Shown: positions 23,592 through 34,136, counted from the first letter of the stretch. The stretch: 64,000 nt of DNA from Mycobacterium angelicum (GCF_002086155.1 NZ_MVHE01000006.1:124001-188000), one strand, 5' to 3'. A program made the numbers and translations. Notes: generated by a model not told the origin, from the sequence alone.

Positions 23592-26135
23592 TTAGCGGCG
23601 TAACCGAATCTTCCACCGCACGAAGACGGTGTAGATCACCGACAACGCCGCCAACATGCCCATGTCGAAAAGCCACACCTTCGAGGTGTGCCGCCAGAAC
23701 CGGTCCTGGCTGACCAGCGAACCGGGGATCAGGTGCCGGATATCGACCGTCGACGCGGCCGCCGCATACCCCCACCGCGCCGGCATGGCGAAGGAGAGTT
23801 GGTCGAGCACCAGCCTTCCGGTCACCGGGACCATGCCGCCGCACAGCACCAGTTGCGCCATGATCGACACCACGAACAGCGGCATGATCTGCTCGCTGGA
23901 GCGGACCAGCGCCGAGATGGCCAGCCCGAGAATCGCCGAGGCTATGCAGGTCGCCGCGACGGTGGCGAACAGTTCTCCGATGGCTCCGGCGGTGCCGTGG
24001 CCGAGGACCGCGGGCCCGCGCGTCGGCGCACCCTTACCGACCACCACGATGGCGGTGATGATCGCCGATTGCAGGATCGCGAACAGGCAGAACACACCCG
24101 TCTTGGCCAGCAGGTAGGCGGTGGTCGACAGCCCTACGGCTTGCTCGCGCTGGAACACCGCGCGTTCGCCCACGAGGTCGCGGATGGTCAGCGCGGTGCC
24201 CATGAATGCCGCGGCGAGCAGCAGCAGGTTCAGTATTTGCGCGGCTTCGTCGGGGGTACCGCTGTGTTCGGCGACGGCCCGGAAGCCATTCGTGCCGGGA
24301 ACGGTCAGCGATAGCGCACCCAAGATGAACGGCAGCACAGCCAGGAACACGAAGTAGGCGCGGTCGGCCACGACCAGCCGAACCTGCCGGCGCGCGATGG
24401 TCGAGATCTGGCGCCGCACGCTGGTATGTATCGGCTTGCCGAGTGCGGCCGGCGCGGTGTCGGGCGGCGCCGACGGCTGCTGCGCCTGGTGCTGCGACCG
24501 GAAGCGCCGGTTGGCCTCGTCGGGATCGGCACCCACCTGGTTGAAGATCTTGGCCCAGTTGGTCGTTCCCATCGCCGTGCCGATTCCGTCCGGCGGCCCG
24601 CAGTACGCCGTCTTACCGCCGGGGGCAACCAGCAGCAGCTGATCACAGATATCCAGGTAGGACAGCATGTGCGTCACCACGATCACCACGCGCCCGGCGT
24701 CGGCCAACTGGCGCAGCATCGTCATGACCTGGTGATCCAGTGCCGGGTCCAGCCCGGACGTGGGTTCGTCGAGGATCAGCAGTGACGGGCCGGTGAGCAA
24801 TTCCAGCGCCACCGAGGCCCGTTTGCGCTGCCCGCCGGAGAGTCTGTCCACGCGAGTGTCGGCGTGCTTGGTCAGTTCCAATTCCCCCAGCACCCGGGTG
24901 ACGACGGCAGCGCGGTCGGATTTGCTGGTGTCGGGTGGCAAACGTAGCTCGGCGGCATAGCCCAGCGCCTGGTTCACCGTCAGCTGGCGGTGCACCACGT
25001 CGTCTTGCGGGACCATGCCGATCCGGCTGCGCAGCGACGCATACTCGGCGTGGATGTCATGGCCCTCGAAGGTGACCGAGCCGGAACTGGGCCGGGCGTA
25101 GCCGGCGATCAGCCGGGCCAGGGTGCTTTTTCCAGCGCCCGAGCCACCGATGACGGCCGTCAATGTGCCGGGGCGGGCGACCAGCGAGATGTCGTCGAGG
25201 AGTTGCTTACCGTTGTCGACGGTGTATTTGACCCCGCGAACTTCCAAACCGCCGGTGCGAGTTGGGCTTTCGGAACGCCGGACCAGGGTGCCGTTAGAGA
25301 ACTCCAGGTCGATATTCCCGATGGTGACGACGTCGCCCTCGGCCAGGATCGCCGACCCGATCCGGGTTCCGTTGACGAACGTTCCGTTGACGCTGCGGTC
25401 GCGGATCTCGGTGCCGATCGGTGTGGGCCGCAGCGTCGCGTGCTGACGGGAGGCCAGCACGTCGGGGATGACGATGTCGTTTTCGTCGGCCCGGCCGATG
25501 GTGACGGAACCGGTCGTCTTCACCGGCGCGGAGGGTCGCGGCGAGAGCAGATTGACCATCCTGGTCGCGAGATGAGACACGTCGCCCGTTTTGGCGTCGA
25601 TCACCGTGAACTCGGCCGGGGGCGGTGCGACGTTGACCGTGGTGCGGTCGTCGAGCGCGCGGCGATTGGGCCGCGGTGGCATCGGCGAGCGCCGCGGGGA
25701 GGGTCTGCGGCCGCGGGGCGTGGCCTTCGGCGGGGGCGGCGTGGGCACCGGGGCGGTAGTCCAGGCCAGGGTTGGCGGTCCGCTGTCCAGCGATCTGCCT
25801 TGCGGCGGCCGGTTGGTGTTGGCCTGCTGCGGCCCGATCTCGAAGGTCAGACGCGGTCCGGCGGGATTTCCGACGTTGATGCTCTGGCCGTCGTGGATGT
25901 CCACCACCGGCATGCGATAGCCGTTGACGTAAGTACCGTTCAGCGAGCCGTTGTCGATCGCCAGCCAACGGCCCTGATCGAAACGCAGGATCAAATGCGC
26001 GCGGGATATGCGCGGATCCGGGATGCGCAGGTCGGCCTGCAGGTCACGACCGACCACCACCTCGTAGCCCGCGGCGAAGGAACGTCGGGACCCCTCGTGC
26101 CGAATCGTCAACGCGGGCAGGGCTGATCGAGTCAC
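23592..26135 (-). CDS. Tandem-FHA ABC exporter (Rv1747-like)
   Basis: An 847-residue protein. FHA domain 1 (about 20-95) has VVVGRDLQADLRIPDPRISR and SLNGTYVNGYRM. A Pro-rich linker leads to FHA domain 2 (about 205-285: GSVTIGRADENDIVIPDVLA, SVNGTFVNGTRI). The ABC domain (about 295-530) has Walker A IGGSGAGKST, signature LSGGQRKRAS and Walker B LLILDEPTSGLD. The C-terminal ABC2-type membrane domain has about six helices (about 590-847). It is the architecture of M. tuberculosis Rv1747, a phosphorylation-controlled exporter linked to cell-envelope glycolipids, whose FHA domains bind PknF phosphothreonines. A PknF-like kinase gene is divergently adjacent here. Confidence 0.9.
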   Translation of the reverse strand: MTRSALPALTIRHEGSRRSFAAGYEVVVGRDLQADLRIPDPRISRAHLILRFDQGRWLAIDNGSLNGTYVNGYRMPVVDIHDGQSINVGNPAGPRLTFEIGPQQANTNRPPQGRSLDSGPPTLAWTTAPVPTPPPPKATPRGRRPSPRRSPMPPRPNRRALDDRTTVNVAPPPAEFTVIDAKTGDVSHLATRMVNLLSPRPSAPVKTTGSVTIGRADENDIVIPDVLASRQHATLRPTPIGTEIRDRSVNGTFVNGTRIGSAILAEGDVVTIGNIDLEFSNGTLVRRSESPTRTGGLEVRGVKYTVDNGKQLLDDISLVARPGTLTAVIGGSGAGKSTLARLIAGYARPSSGSVTFEGHDIHAEYASLRSRIGMVPQDDVVHRQLTVNQALGYAAELRLPPDTSKSDRAAVVTRVLGELELTKHADTRVDRLSGGQRKRASVALELLTGPSLLILDEPTSGLDPALDHQVMTMLRQLADAGRVVIVVTHMLSYLDICDQLLLVAPGGKTAYCGPPDGIGTAMGTTNWAKIFNQVGADPDEANRRFRSQHQAQQPSAPPDTAPAALGKPIHTSVRRQISTIARRQVRLVVADRAYFVFLAVLPFILGALSLTVPGTNGFRAVAEHSGTPDEAAQILNLLLLAAAFMGTALTIRDLVGERAVFQREQAVGLSTTAYLLAKTGVFCLFAILQSAIITAIVVVGKGAPTRGPAVLGHGTAGAIGELFATVAATCIASAILGLAISALVRSSEQIMPLFVVSIMAQLVLCGGMVPVTGRLVLDQLSFAMPARWGYAAAASTVDIRHLIPGSLVSQDRFWRHTSKVWLFDMGMLAALSVIYTVFVRWKIRLRR

Positions 26136-26291
26136 TAGATCACTGTCACGCGAGCAGATTTGTCCCAGCTGTGAAGCAGCTTTGTTTCCAATGAATCACT
26201 CATAGCTGCTTCATAGCCGGCAACGGCCCAGCGGCACTGAATCTTCCGGCATGATTCGACATGGAGGTAGGTACTGGGAGGGTAGCGGCGT

Positions 26292-28310
26292 ATGGACGAG
26301 CGCAGGGGCGGTACCCGGCGTCTCGATGCGCTGCGCGCGGGCTTTCAATCGCTGCCGTCGGCCACCGTCGCGCTCTTCCTGCACCGCGTCCGCGAGGTCA
26401 GGTCGCCCCCGCCCGCGGGGGGTGCGGCCGAATTGCACACGGACGAGGTCAATTCCGGGCCCGGGTCGATGGCCTGCGGTGCGCCCTTCGCGGGCTACAC
26501 CATCTTGCGGCCGCTGGGTGCGGGCGGAATGGCCGAGGTTTATCTGGCTCTGCATCCGCGCTTGCCGCGCCGTGACGTGATCAAGGTACTGGCCCAGGCG
26601 ATCACCGCGGATCGAGAGTTTCGCGAAAGGTTCAACCGGGAAGCCGATCTGGCCGCCACGCTGTGGCATCCACACATAGTCGGAGTACACGATCGCGGCG
26701 AATTCAACGGCCAGCTCTGGATTTCCATGGACTACGTGGAAGGTACCGACGCCGCCCGGCTGGTGCGGGAACGCTACCCCGAGGGCATGCCGGCCGAGGA
26801 GATGTCTGCCATCCTCGATGCCGTTGCCGGAGCACTCGATTACGCGCACGATCGCGGCCTGCTGCACCGCGACGTCAAGCCCGCCAACATTCTGCTCGCC
26901 CACGTCGACGGCCATTCGCATGCAGACGAGCGACGAATCCTGTTGGCGGACTTCGGTGTTGCCCGCCACCTCGGCGACATCAGCGGAATCACCCAGACCA
27001 ACGTGGCGGTGGGCACCGTCGCGTATGCGGCACCCGAACAGCTGGCCGGCTCCAACATCGACGGCCGAGCAGACCAATATGCCTTGGCCGCAACGGCTTT
27101 CCACCTGCTAACCGGTATGCCGCCGTTTTGCAACCCCAACCCGGTCGCCGTCATCAGCCAGCATCTGCATGACGAGCCGCCGCGGATCAGTGACTACCGT
27201 CCGGAGCTGGCGCACCTCGACGACGTGTTCTGCAAAGCCCTGGCCAAGAGACCGCAGGACCGGTTTGAGCGGTGTCGCGGGTTTTCCGCGGCCGTGGGTG
27301 AGCGCATGGCCCAGGGCTCAACCGTCACCGGCACGGGTCCGCGGGCCGGCCGGCGAACGCTGTTTGCCGGTCTGAACCACAAGTTTTCGCCACGGACTCA
27401 GGCGGCGGCCGCGCTGGTTTGCGCCGTGCTGATAGCCGTGGCCGCGACGTGGTCGATCCTGTACTCATTCCAGGCCGACCCCGTCGTCCAGCCCAAGCCG
27501 GCGCTGGCCGCCAGCCCGGCCGCCCCGGCGGCTCCCACCCCGGTGGCGGCAACTCCCGCGCGAGTGCTCGACGGCACCTACCGGCTGGACTACAACCGCT
27601 CCAAGCGGACCACCAACGGCACTCCCATCCGCCACGACGGCGTCGACACCAACTGGTGGGCCTTTCATTCCGTGTGCACCAGCAACGGGTGCGCGGCCAC
27701 CGGTGTCCAGCTGGACGACGCGAACCATCAGGTGATCAGCACGGCCGACGGTGGCCAGACCGACGTGCTGCGGTTCGTCGCCGGCTATTGGCAAGGTGCC
27801 CCACAGCAGGAGCGGGTGGGCTGCCGTCAGCAGAACGGACCGGTGCGGGCCACCCAGGAGGAAGCGGTGTCCTGGTCGCTGGCGCCGCAGCCCGACGGCA
27901 GGCTGCGCGGCGTCGAAACCGAAACCGTGCGCAGCAATGAGTGTGGGGCGCAGGGGTCGGTGCTGCGGGTACCCGTGGTGGCGACTCGGGTGGGGGACAT
28001 ACCCCCGGGCCTGGCCTTGGCCGACCCCGCCCAACTGGTGAGCGCCCCGGCGGCACCGGCCAAGCCGTCGCCGCCGGTACTCGGCGGCGTATGCAGCGAC
28101 GTGGACAAACTCGGCTACGACCAGACCAGCAACGAACAGGTGGTGTGCGAGGGCAACGCCTGGGCCAAGGCCCCGATCACGACGGGTGTGCACGCCGCCG
28201 GTAGCTCATGCGATCGACCGGACATCCCCGTCTTCGCCATGGCCACATCCAGCGACGGCTACCTGATCGAATGCGATCCGGTGACCCGGACCTGGACCCG
28301 TCACCACTAG
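26292..28310 (+). CDS. PknF-like receptor Ser/Thr protein kinase
   Basis: A 672-residue kinase starting at ATG 26292, with GGGAGGG 9 bases upstream. The M at 26469 would give a start like PknF's, so the first 59 residues are uncertain. Kinase domain about 70-335: G-loop [10 protein letters not shown], Lys in DVIKVLAQ, catalytic loop [21 protein letters not shown], and activation loop [20 protein letters not shown]. One membrane helix lies near 375-395 ([20 protein letters not shown]). The extracellular domain of about 270 residues has several Cys (CTSNGC, CRQQNG, NECGAQG, GVCSD, CDRP, ECDP) likely forming disulfides. It probably phosphorylates the FHA exporter. A terminator-like repeat follows. 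Confidence 0.88.
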   Translation: MDERRGGTRRLDALRAGFQSLPSATVALFLHRVREVRSPPPAGGAAELHTDEVNSGPGSMACGAPFAGYTILRPLGAGGMAEVYLALHPRLPRRDVIKVLAQAITADREFRERFNREADLAATLWHPHIVGVHDRGEFNGQLWISMDYVEGTDAARLVRERYPEGMPAEEMSAILDAVAGALDYAHDRGLLHRDVKPANILLAHVDGHSHADERRILLADFGVARHLGDISGITQTNVAVGTVAYAAPEQLAGSNIDGRADQYALAATAFHLLTGMPPFCNPNPVAVISQHLHDEPPRISDYRPELAHLDDVFCKALAKRPQDRFERCRGFSAAVGERMAQGSTVTGTGPRAGRRTLFAGLNHKFSPRTQAAAALVCAVLIAVAATWSILYSFQADPVVQPKPALAASPAAPAAPTPVAATPARVLDGTYRLDYNRSKRTTNGTPIRHDGVDTNWWAFHSVCTSNGCAATGVQLDDANHQVISTADGGQTDVLRFVAGYWQGAPQQERVGCRQQNGPVRATQEEAVSWSLAPQPDGRLRGVETETVRSNECGAQGSVLRVPVVATRVGDIPPGLALADPAQLVSAPAAPAKPSPPVLGGVCSDVDKLGYDQTSNEQVVCEGNAWAKAPITTGVHAAGSSCDRPDIPVFAMATSSDGYLIECDPVTRTWTRHH

Positions 28311-28317
28311 CCTCTTC

Positions 28318-28381
28318 CCGCGAGCGTGCATGTCTGTACGGGGACACGCCGGTGAGAATGGCATTCTGCGCACGCTCGCGG
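28318..28381. repeat. Inverted-repeat element, copy 2
   Basis: A 64-bp element with perfect 12-bp ends CCGCGAGCGTGC and GCACGCTCGCGG, related to 12860-12921. It follows the kinase gene and precedes uvrB by 39 bases. It could end kinase transcription. Confidence 0.75.
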
Positions 28382-28420
28382 CAGGAAGGGCTGTCGGTGA
28401 GTGGTTCTACCCTGTTTGGT

Positions 28421-30589
28421 ATGGCCTTCGCCACCGAGCACCCAGTAATCGCGCATTCGGAATACCGCCCAGCCGCAGAGGACGTGGAGGGGCTGGTGCG
28501 CACCGGCGGCCACTTCGACGTGGTCAGCCAGCACGACCCTGCCGGTGACCAGCCTGCCGCCATCGAGGAGCTGGAGCGGCGAATCAAGGCGGGGGAGCGC
28601 GACGTGGTGCTGCTGGGCGCCACCGGCACCGGGAAGTCGGCGACCACCGCGTGGCTCATCGAACGGCTGCAGCGGCCCACCCTGGTCATGGCGCCCAACA
28701 AGACGCTGGCCGCTCAGCTGGCCAATGAGCTGCGAGAGATGTTGCCGCACAACGCAGTTGAGTACTTCGTCTCGTACTACGACTACTACCAGCCGGAAGC
28801 CTACATCGCGCAGACCGACACCTACATCGAGAAGGACAGCTCCATCAACGACGACGTGGAGCGGCTGCGGCACTCGGCGACCTCGTCGCTGCTGTCCCGT
28901 CGCGACGTCGTGGTGGTGGCCTCGGTGTCCTGCATCTACGGCCTGGGAACCCCGCAGTCCTACCTGGACCGATCCGTCGAACTAAGGGTCGGTACCGAGG
29001 TGCCGCGCGATGGGCTACTGCGGCTGCTGGTCGACGTCCAGTACACCCGCAACGACCTGTCCTTCACGCGCGGTTCGTTCCGGGTGCGCGGGGACACCGT
29101 GGAGATCATTCCCTCCTACGAAGAGCTGGCGGTTCGCATCGAGTTCTTCGGCGACGAGATCGAGGCGCTGTATTACCTGCACCCGCTTACCGGCGACGTG
29201 ATCAGGCAGGTCGACTCGCTGCGTATCTTCCCTGCCACCCACTACGTGGCCGGTCCGGAGCGCATGGCGCACGCCATCTCCACCATCGAGGAGGAACTCG
29301 CCGAGCGGCTCGCCGAATTCGAGAACCAGGGCAAGTTGCTGGAAGCCCAACGGCTGCGGATGCGCACCAACTACGACATCGAGATGATGCGCCAGGTCGG
29401 GTTCTGTTCCGGCATCGAGAACTATTCGAGGCACATCGACGGTCGCGGCGCGGGCTCGCCTCCGGCAACCCTGCTGGACTACTTCCCGGAGGACTTTCTG
29501 CTGGTCATCGACGAGTCGCATGTGACGGTGCCGCAGATTGGCGGCATGTATGAGGGCGACATGTCGCGGAAGCGCAACCTCGTCGAGTACGGCTTCCGCC
29601 TGCCGTCGGCGGTCGACAATCGACCGTTGACCTGGGAGGAGTTCGCCGACCGGATCGGGCAGACGGTGTATCTGTCGGCCACCCCGGGACCGTACGAACT
29701 CAGCCAGACCGGTGGCGAGTTCGTCGAACAGGTCATCCGCCCGACCGGTCTGGTGGATCCGAAGGTGGTGGTCAAGCCAACCAAGGGGCAGATCGACGAC
29801 CTGATCGGCGAGATCCGCAAACGCACCGATGCCGACCAGCGGGTGCTGGTGACGACGCTGACCAAGAAGATGGCCGAAGACCTCACCGATTACCTGCTGG
29901 AGATGGGCATCCGGGTGCGCTACTTGCATTCCGAGGTCGACACACTGCGGCGGGTGGAGTTGCTGCGCCAGCTCCGGCTCGGGGAGTACGACGTGCTGGT
30001 CGGCATCAACCTGCTCCGGGAAGGACTGGACCTGCCCGAGGTTTCGCTGGTGTCAATCCTCGACGCGGACAAGGAAGGCTTCCTGCGCTCGACGCGCAGC
30101 CTGATCCAGACCATCGGCCGTGCGGCCCGCAACGTTTCGGGTGAAGTGCACATGTACGCCGACAAGATCACCGATTCGATGAAGGAAGCCATCGACGAGA
30201 CCGAACGGCGGCGGGCAAAGCAGATCGCCTACAACGAGGCCAACGGCATCGACCCGCAGCCGCTGCGCAAGAAGATCGCCGACATCCTCGACCAGGTTTA
30301 CCGCGAGGCCGACGACACCGAAACCGTCGAAATGGGATCGGGGCGCAGCGTCTCCCGCGGCCGGCGCGCACAGGGCGAGCCCGGCCGCGCGGTCAGCGCC
30401 GGGGTGATCGAGGGCCGCGACACCTCCAACATGCCGCGCGCCGAGCTGGCCGACCTGATCAAGGACCTCACCGCGCAGATGATGGCCGCGGCGCGCGACC
30501 TGCAGTTCGAGTTGGCCGCCCGGTTCCGCGATGAGATCGCCGACCTCAAAAAGGAACTGCGCGGAATGGACGCCGCCGGCCTGAAGTGA
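28421..30589 (+). CDS. uvrB: Excinuclease ABC subunit B
   Basis: 722 residues from ATG 28421 ([17 protein letters not shown]), matching known mycobacterial UvrB N-termini; the frame is open to 28208 but that part overlaps the kinase gene. Walker [12 protein letters not shown]; beta-hairpin [20 protein letters not shown], which clamps DNA at damage; helicase motif [17 protein letters not shown]; motif [11 protein letters not shown]. The UVR domain for UvrC binding is at the C-terminus ([20 protein letters not shown]). It is the damage-verifying subunit of nucleotide excision repair. No clear LexA box was seen just upstream. The stop overlaps the MFS gene. Confidence 0.97.
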   Translation: MAFATEHPVIAHSEYRPAAEDVEGLVRTGGHFDVVSQHDPAGDQPAAIEELERRIKAGERDVVLLGATGTGKSATTAWLIERLQRPTLVMAPNKTLAAQLANELREMLPHNAVEYFVSYYDYYQPEAYIAQTDTYIEKDSSINDDVERLRHSATSSLLSRRDVVVVASVSCIYGLGTPQSYLDRSVELRVGTEVPRDGLLRLLVDVQYTRNDLSFTRGSFRVRGDTVEIIPSYEELAVRIEFFGDEIEALYYLHPLTGDVIRQVDSLRIFPATHYVAGPERMAHAISTIEEELAERLAEFENQGKLLEAQRLRMRTNYDIEMMRQVGFCSGIENYSRHIDGRGAGSPPATLLDYFPEDFLLVIDESHVTVPQIGGMYEGDMSRKRNLVEYGFRLPSAVDNRPLTWEEFADRIGQTVYLSATPGPYELSQTGGEFVEQVIRPTGLVDPKVVVKPTKGQIDDLIGEIRKRTDADQRVLVTTLTKKMAEDLTDYLLEMGIRVRYLHSEVDTLRRVELLRQLRLGEYDVLVGINLLREGLDLPEVSLVSILDADKEGFLRSTRSLIQTIGRAARNVSGEVHMYADKITDSMKEAIDETERRRAKQIAYNEANGIDPQPLRKKIADILDQVYREADDTETVEMGSGRSVSRGRRAQGEPGRAVSAGVIEGRDTSNMPRAELADLIKDLTAQMMAAARDLQFELAARFRDEIADLKKELRGMDAAGLK

Positions 30590-32007
30590 CGGAAACGGCG
30601 AGCGGGACCGGCAGCTGGCGCGAGCTGCTGGGCGGTTACCTGGGCACCGCTACGGTGCTGGCCGGTGGTGTCGCGATGTACGCCACCAACGAGTTTCTGA
30701 CCATCAGCCTGCTGCCGAGCACCATCGCCGAGATCGGCGGCGACCGGCTGTACGCGTGGGTGGTCACGCTGTATCTGGTTGGATCCGTGGTCGCGGCGAC
30801 CACCGTCAACTCGGTACTGCAGCGCCTTGGGGCGCGCTCGTCGTTTCTGCTGGGACTGGCCGTGTTCGGGGTCGCCAGCCTGGTGTGTGCCGCAGCCCCG
30901 AGCATGCAGGTGCTGATCGCGGGACGCACTCTGCAAGGAGTCGCCGGCGGACTGCTGGCCGGCCTGGGATACGCGCTCATCAACTCGACGCTGCCGCGAG
31001 CGCTGTGGACGCGGGCCTCCGCGCTGGTATCGGCGATGTGGGGAGTGGCCACGGTGATCGGACCCGCGATGGGTGGCCTGTTCGCCGAATTCGGCCTGTG
31101 GCGGTGGGCGTTTGGGGCCATGACCATACTGACGGCGCTGATGGCCATCTTGGTTCCGATGGTGCTGGCCACCAACGGTGGTGCACCGGACCAGCAGGCG
31201 GACCCGGCGCCCAAGGCTCGCGCGTTCCGGGTGCCGGTGTGGTCGTTGCTGCTGGTCGGTGCGGCGGCGCTGGCGATAAGCGCCGCGCAGCTCCCGCACA
31301 ACGCCCTGGTGATCGGTGGGTTGCTTGTTGTCGCCCTGCTGCTGGTCGCGACGTTTGTGGTCGTCGATCGCCGCAGTGGCGCAGCGGTGTTGCCGCCCAG
31401 CGTGTTTGGCTCCGGCCCGCTGCGATGGATCTATCTGACGATGGCCGTGCAGATGATGGCGGTGATGATCGACACCTACGTACCGTTGTTCGGTCAGCGG
31501 TTGGGAAATTTGAGTCCGCTGGTGGCCGGATTCCTGGGCGCGTCGGTGGCGATCGGCTGGACGGTCAGCGAAATCGTCAGCGCATCGTTGAGCAGCTCAC
31601 GGGTCATTGGGCGGGTCATCTTGGCCGCGCCGCTGGTAATGGCATGCGGTCTGGCACTCGGCGCAATGAGCCAGCGCGCCAACGCACCGCTGGGGAGCGT
31701 GGTGGTTTGGACATTGGCATTGCTGATCGCGGGAACCGGTATCGGGATGACTTGGCCGCACTTGTCCGCGCGAGCGATGGAGTCCGTCGACGACCCGGCA
31801 GAGAGCGGCGCGGCGGCCGCGGCGATCAACACCGTGCAGGTGATCTCCGCGGCGTTCGGAGCCGGACTGGCCGGTGTGGTGGTCAACACCGCCACCGGCG
31901 GTGAAGTGGCAGAGGCTCGTTGGCTCTACGCGGTGTTCACCGTCCTGGCGACTTTCGGTGTCATCGCTTCATACCAGGCGACCCGCCGCGATCGGCGCTC
32001 GAGCTAG
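30586..32007 (+). CDS. MFS drug exporter (Rv1634-type)
   Basis: 473 residues, beginning at GTG 30586 within the uvrB stop. Predominantly hydrophobic with about 12-14 membrane helices. It shows the MFS inter-helix features: an [20 protein letters not shown] entry segment, a loop [16 protein letters not shown] after helix 2, and motif C-like [20 protein letters not shown]. The central cytoplasmic loop carries [16 protein letters not shown]. Rv1634 has been described as a drug efflux protein; substrates in this organism are unknown. Together with uvrB it forms a translationally coupled pair. Confidence 0.9.
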   Translation: MTETASGTGSWRELLGGYLGTATVLAGGVAMYATNEFLTISLLPSTIAEIGGDRLYAWVVTLYLVGSVVAATTVNSVLQRLGARSSFLLGLAVFGVASLVCAAAPSMQVLIAGRTLQGVAGGLLAGLGYALINSTLPRALWTRASALVSAMWGVATVIGPAMGGLFAEFGLWRWAFGAMTILTALMAILVPMVLATNGGAPDQQADPAPKARAFRVPVWSLLLVGAAALAISAAQLPHNALVIGGLLVVALLLVATFVVVDRRSGAAVLPPSVFGSGPLRWIYLTMAVQMMAVMIDTYVPLFGQRLGNLSPLVAGFLGASVAIGWTVSEIVSASLSSSRVIGRVILAAPLVMACGLALGAMSQRANAPLGSVVVWTLALLIAGTGIGMTWPHLSARAMESVDDPAESGAAAAAINTVQVISAAFGAGLAGVVVNTATGGEVAEARWLYAVFTVLATFGVIASYQATRRDRRSS

Positions 32008-32029
32008 GCGCTTACGCGGCTGGGAACAT

Positions 32030-32069
32030 CGGCATTGAGCACCCGTGCGACGAAGTGTGGCAGCACCAG
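32030..32069 (-). pseudogene. Short mbtK fragment
   Basis: 40 bases matching 33462-33501 in the mbtK gene at 37 positions, same strand. It translates to [13 protein letters not shown] against [13 protein letters not shown] in mbtK. The surrounding 32008-32166 has no gene. It is a relic of a duplicated or replaced mbtK copy on the far side of the desaturase gene. Confidence 0.7.
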
Positions 32070-32166
32070 CGTGACGGACGCCTGCTGACCGCACCGCCGG
32101 TGCAACCTGCTGCATCCGCGCCACAACGCCGACCTCAACACGATCGCTCGTCCCGGCGTGTCCGAC

Positions 32167-32195
32167 TTGATGTAACCGAGGTTTACAGATATATT
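32167..32195 (+). promoter_or_regulatory. Desaturase promoter with palindrome between -35 and -10
   Basis: TTGATG (32167-32172) and TATATT (32190-32195) are spaced by 17 bases, a good SigA-type promoter 38 bases before the ATG. TGTAACCGAGGTTTACA (32171-32187), a near-perfect palindrome, covers the spacer, so a dimeric repressor would block the promoter. The regulator is not identifiable from sequence; the mycobacterial desaturase repressor MadR is one candidate. Confidence 0.55.
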
Positions 32196-32232
32196 CACTG
32201 TTACTCTATGACACACATAGCTGGGAGACGTT

Positions 32233-33249
32233 ATGTCAAAAGAAATGAGCAACCTACAGCTACTGCATGAACTTGAGCCTGTAGTGGAGAAGCTGATCAA
32301 CCGCCACATGTCGATGTTCAAAGAGTGGAACCCGCACGATTACGTTCCGTGGTCGGACGGCAAGAACTTCTACGCCCTTGATGGCCAGGACTGGGCGCCC
32401 GAGCAGAGCCGGCTTTCCGATGTCGCACTGGTGGCAATGGTGCAAAACTTGTTGACTGAAGATAACTTACCGTCGTATCACCGTGAGATCGCGATGAACT
32501 TCAGCATGGACGGTCCATGGGGACAATGGGTCAACCGGTGGACGGCCGAGGAGAACCGGCACAGCACGGCGCTGCGTGACTATCTGGTGGTGACGCGCGC
32601 GGTCGATCCGGTAGCGCTGGAGAAGCTCCGTATGGAGCAAATGACGAGAGGTTTCAGCCCGGGGCAGAACCGCCAGGGCGATATGTTTGCTGAAAGCATC
32701 TTCGACTCGGTGATGTACGTCTCTTTCCAGGAGCTGGCAACCCGCGTCTCGCACCGCAACACCGGCAAAGTCAGTAACGACCCGATCGCGGAGCAGTTGA
32801 TGGCCAGGGTCTCACACGACGAAAACCTGCACATGATCTTCTACCGCGATGTCAGCGCCGCCGGGCTGGACATCGCCCCTAACCAGGCGATCAAGTCGGT
32901 GCACCGGATCTTGCGTAACTTCAAGATGCCCGGCTTCACCGTGCCGGAGTTCCGCCGCAAGGCCGTGATCATCGCCGTCGGCGGCGTCTACGACCCGCGG
33001 ATCCATCTCGAAGAAGTGGTCATGCCGGTGCTGAAAAACTGGCGGATCTTCGAACGTGAAGACTTCACGGGCGAAGGGGCGTGGATGCGCGACGACCTGG
33101 CCCTGTTGATCAAGGAGCTCGAGGAATCCTGCGACAAATTCGAAGAATCCAAGCAGCGTTACATCGAGCGCGATGCTCGCAAGGCTGAGCGGATTACGGC
33201 TAACCGCGTGCTCAAGACCGAAGGGACACTTACGCTCAGCGGGCAGTGA
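32233..33249 (+). CDS. Acyl-ACP desaturase, DesA1-type paralogue
   Basis: A 338-residue protein, the same length as DesA1. It belongs to the soluble di-iron stearoyl-ACP desaturase family: iron-ligand motifs EENRHS (about residue 106) and DENLHM (about 195), plus upstream EDNLPSYHREIAMNF. GGGAG precedes the ATG. DesA1 of M. tuberculosis desaturates acyl chains for mycolates. This gene is not in the usual desA1 location and flanks the mbt-like cluster, facing its 3' end, so it may supply an unsaturated acyl chain for the siderophore. That link is inferred from position only. In canonical mycobactin the acyl double bond is made by MbtN, which is absent here. Confidence 0.88.
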   Translation: MSKEMSNLQLLHELEPVVEKLINRHMSMFKEWNPHDYVPWSDGKNFYALDGQDWAPEQSRLSDVALVAMVQNLLTEDNLPSYHREIAMNFSMDGPWGQWVNRWTAEENRHSTALRDYLVVTRAVDPVALEKLRMEQMTRGFSPGQNRQGDMFAESIFDSVMYVSFQELATRVSHRNTGKVSNDPIAEQLMARVSHDENLHMIFYRDVSAAGLDIAPNQAIKSVHRILRNFKMPGFTVPEFRRKAVIIAVGGVYDPRIHLEEVVMPVLKNWRIFEREDFTGEGAWMRDDLALLIKELEESCDKFEESKQRYIERDARKAERITANRVLKTEGTLTLSGQ

Positions 33250-33279
33250 TCGTGGGCATCGCTTCGCGTGTCCACCTGC

Positions 33280-33915
33280 TCAGTCGCAGGCCCCAGCCGG
33301 CCTGGGAGCATCCTCGGGCGAGCGGGGCAATGCGTACAGCGCCATCCGGCGGTTGGCCATGTCGTGTTCGCCGAGAAAAACACAGCCGGCGCTCTCGCAG
33401 AATCGGCGGGCCATCGTGTTGCGATGGTCCGGATCGAACATGATTCGGCGGCAACGCGTTTCGGCATTGAGCACGCTCGCGACGAAGTGTGGCAGCACCA
33501 GCTGGGCGACTCCCTTATTCATGTATTCCAGATCCGGCATCGCGGCGTGTATGCCCAGATCGTATGTGTCGCAGTCGTACCGGTCGGCAATGGAATCCTT
33601 AGCAGCCCAGTATAATTCGACGTAAGCGCGCTCCCTGCCGCCCTCGCTGCCGAGGAAGGGGCGCGAATAGCAACCGTCGATCTGGGCGCGCAGGTAGCGT
33701 TCCCACCGCGATACGGGCCAGGCGTACTCCCACGCTTCGGCAAGGTGTGGACGGTTCATCCATTCGGCGATCATCTCGGCGTCGGCGTCGGGGTCGGCCA
33801 ACCGAAACGAATACGGCTCGGGCACTTCAGGATTGGCTGGGGGCGCCGGGACATTACGGACTTCGTCGGAAAGATCGGTCAATTCCCGCGGCAGGATCAC
33901 ATCGGTTTCGCTCAT
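33280..33915 (-). CDS. mbtK: MbtK-like lysine N6-acyltransferase
   Basis: 211 residues from ATG 33915, overlapping the mbtH stop (ATGA). It is the siderophore-type GNAT family: [40 protein letters not shown], acyl-CoA-site strand [20 protein letters not shown], the conserved IHAAMPD, and [20 protein letters not shown] near the C-terminus. MbtK transfers a long acyl group to the hydroxylated lysine side chain to make the hydroxamate. In M. tuberculosis mbtK lies in the separate mbt-2 cluster; here it sits directly after mbtH in one operon. A 40-bp relic of a second copy is at 32030. Confidence 0.92.
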   Translation of the reverse strand: MSETDVILPRELTDLSDEVRNVPAPPANPEVPEPYSFRLADPDADAEMIAEWMNRPHLAEAWEYAWPVSRWERYLRAQIDGCYSRPFLGSEGGRERAYVELYWAAKDSIADRYDCDTYDLGIHAAMPDLEYMNKGVAQLVLPHFVASVLNAETRCRRIMFDPDHRNTMARRFCESAGCVFLGEHDMANRRMALYALPRSPEDAPRPAGACD

Positions 33916-34136
33916 GTCGAACCCCGTGAGTTCCGGGCCTCGCGAAGCGCTTTCGGCCGCATATCGGGCCAGTGTTCTTCGACATACTGCAGGCAATCAG
34001 CCCGGGCCGCTTCGCCGTAGACCTGACGCCAGCCGGCCGGGATGTCGGCGAAGCTCGGCCAGAGGCTGTGCTGATCCTCGCCGTTGATCAGCACGATGAA
34101 CGTGCCGGTCTCGTCATCGAAGGGATTGGTGCTCAT
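33912..34136 (-). CDS. mbtH: MbtH-like NRPS chaperone
   Basis: 74 residues starting at ATG 34136 with AGGAGA 5 bases upstream. All MbtH landmarks are present: [44 protein letters not shown] and [12 protein letters not shown]. The three conserved tryptophans are visible. MbtH proteins bind NRPS adenylation domains and are needed for their solubility or activity. It overlaps mbtG at its start and mbtK at its end. Confidence 0.96.
   Translation of the reverse strand: MSTNPFDDETGTFIVLINGEDQHSLWPSFADIPAGWRQVYGEAARADCLQYVEEHWPDMRPKALREARNSRGST

Noticed and set aside
28208..28420. An N-terminal extension of UvrB to 28208
   Set aside because: It overlaps the kinase C-terminus and the inverted-repeat element, and known UvrB proteins begin at the MAFATEHP segment.
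32167..32195. IdeR box in the desaturase promoter
   Set aside because: The palindrome TGTAACCGAGGTTTACA does not match the GGTTAGGCTAACC core of the IdeR consensus.
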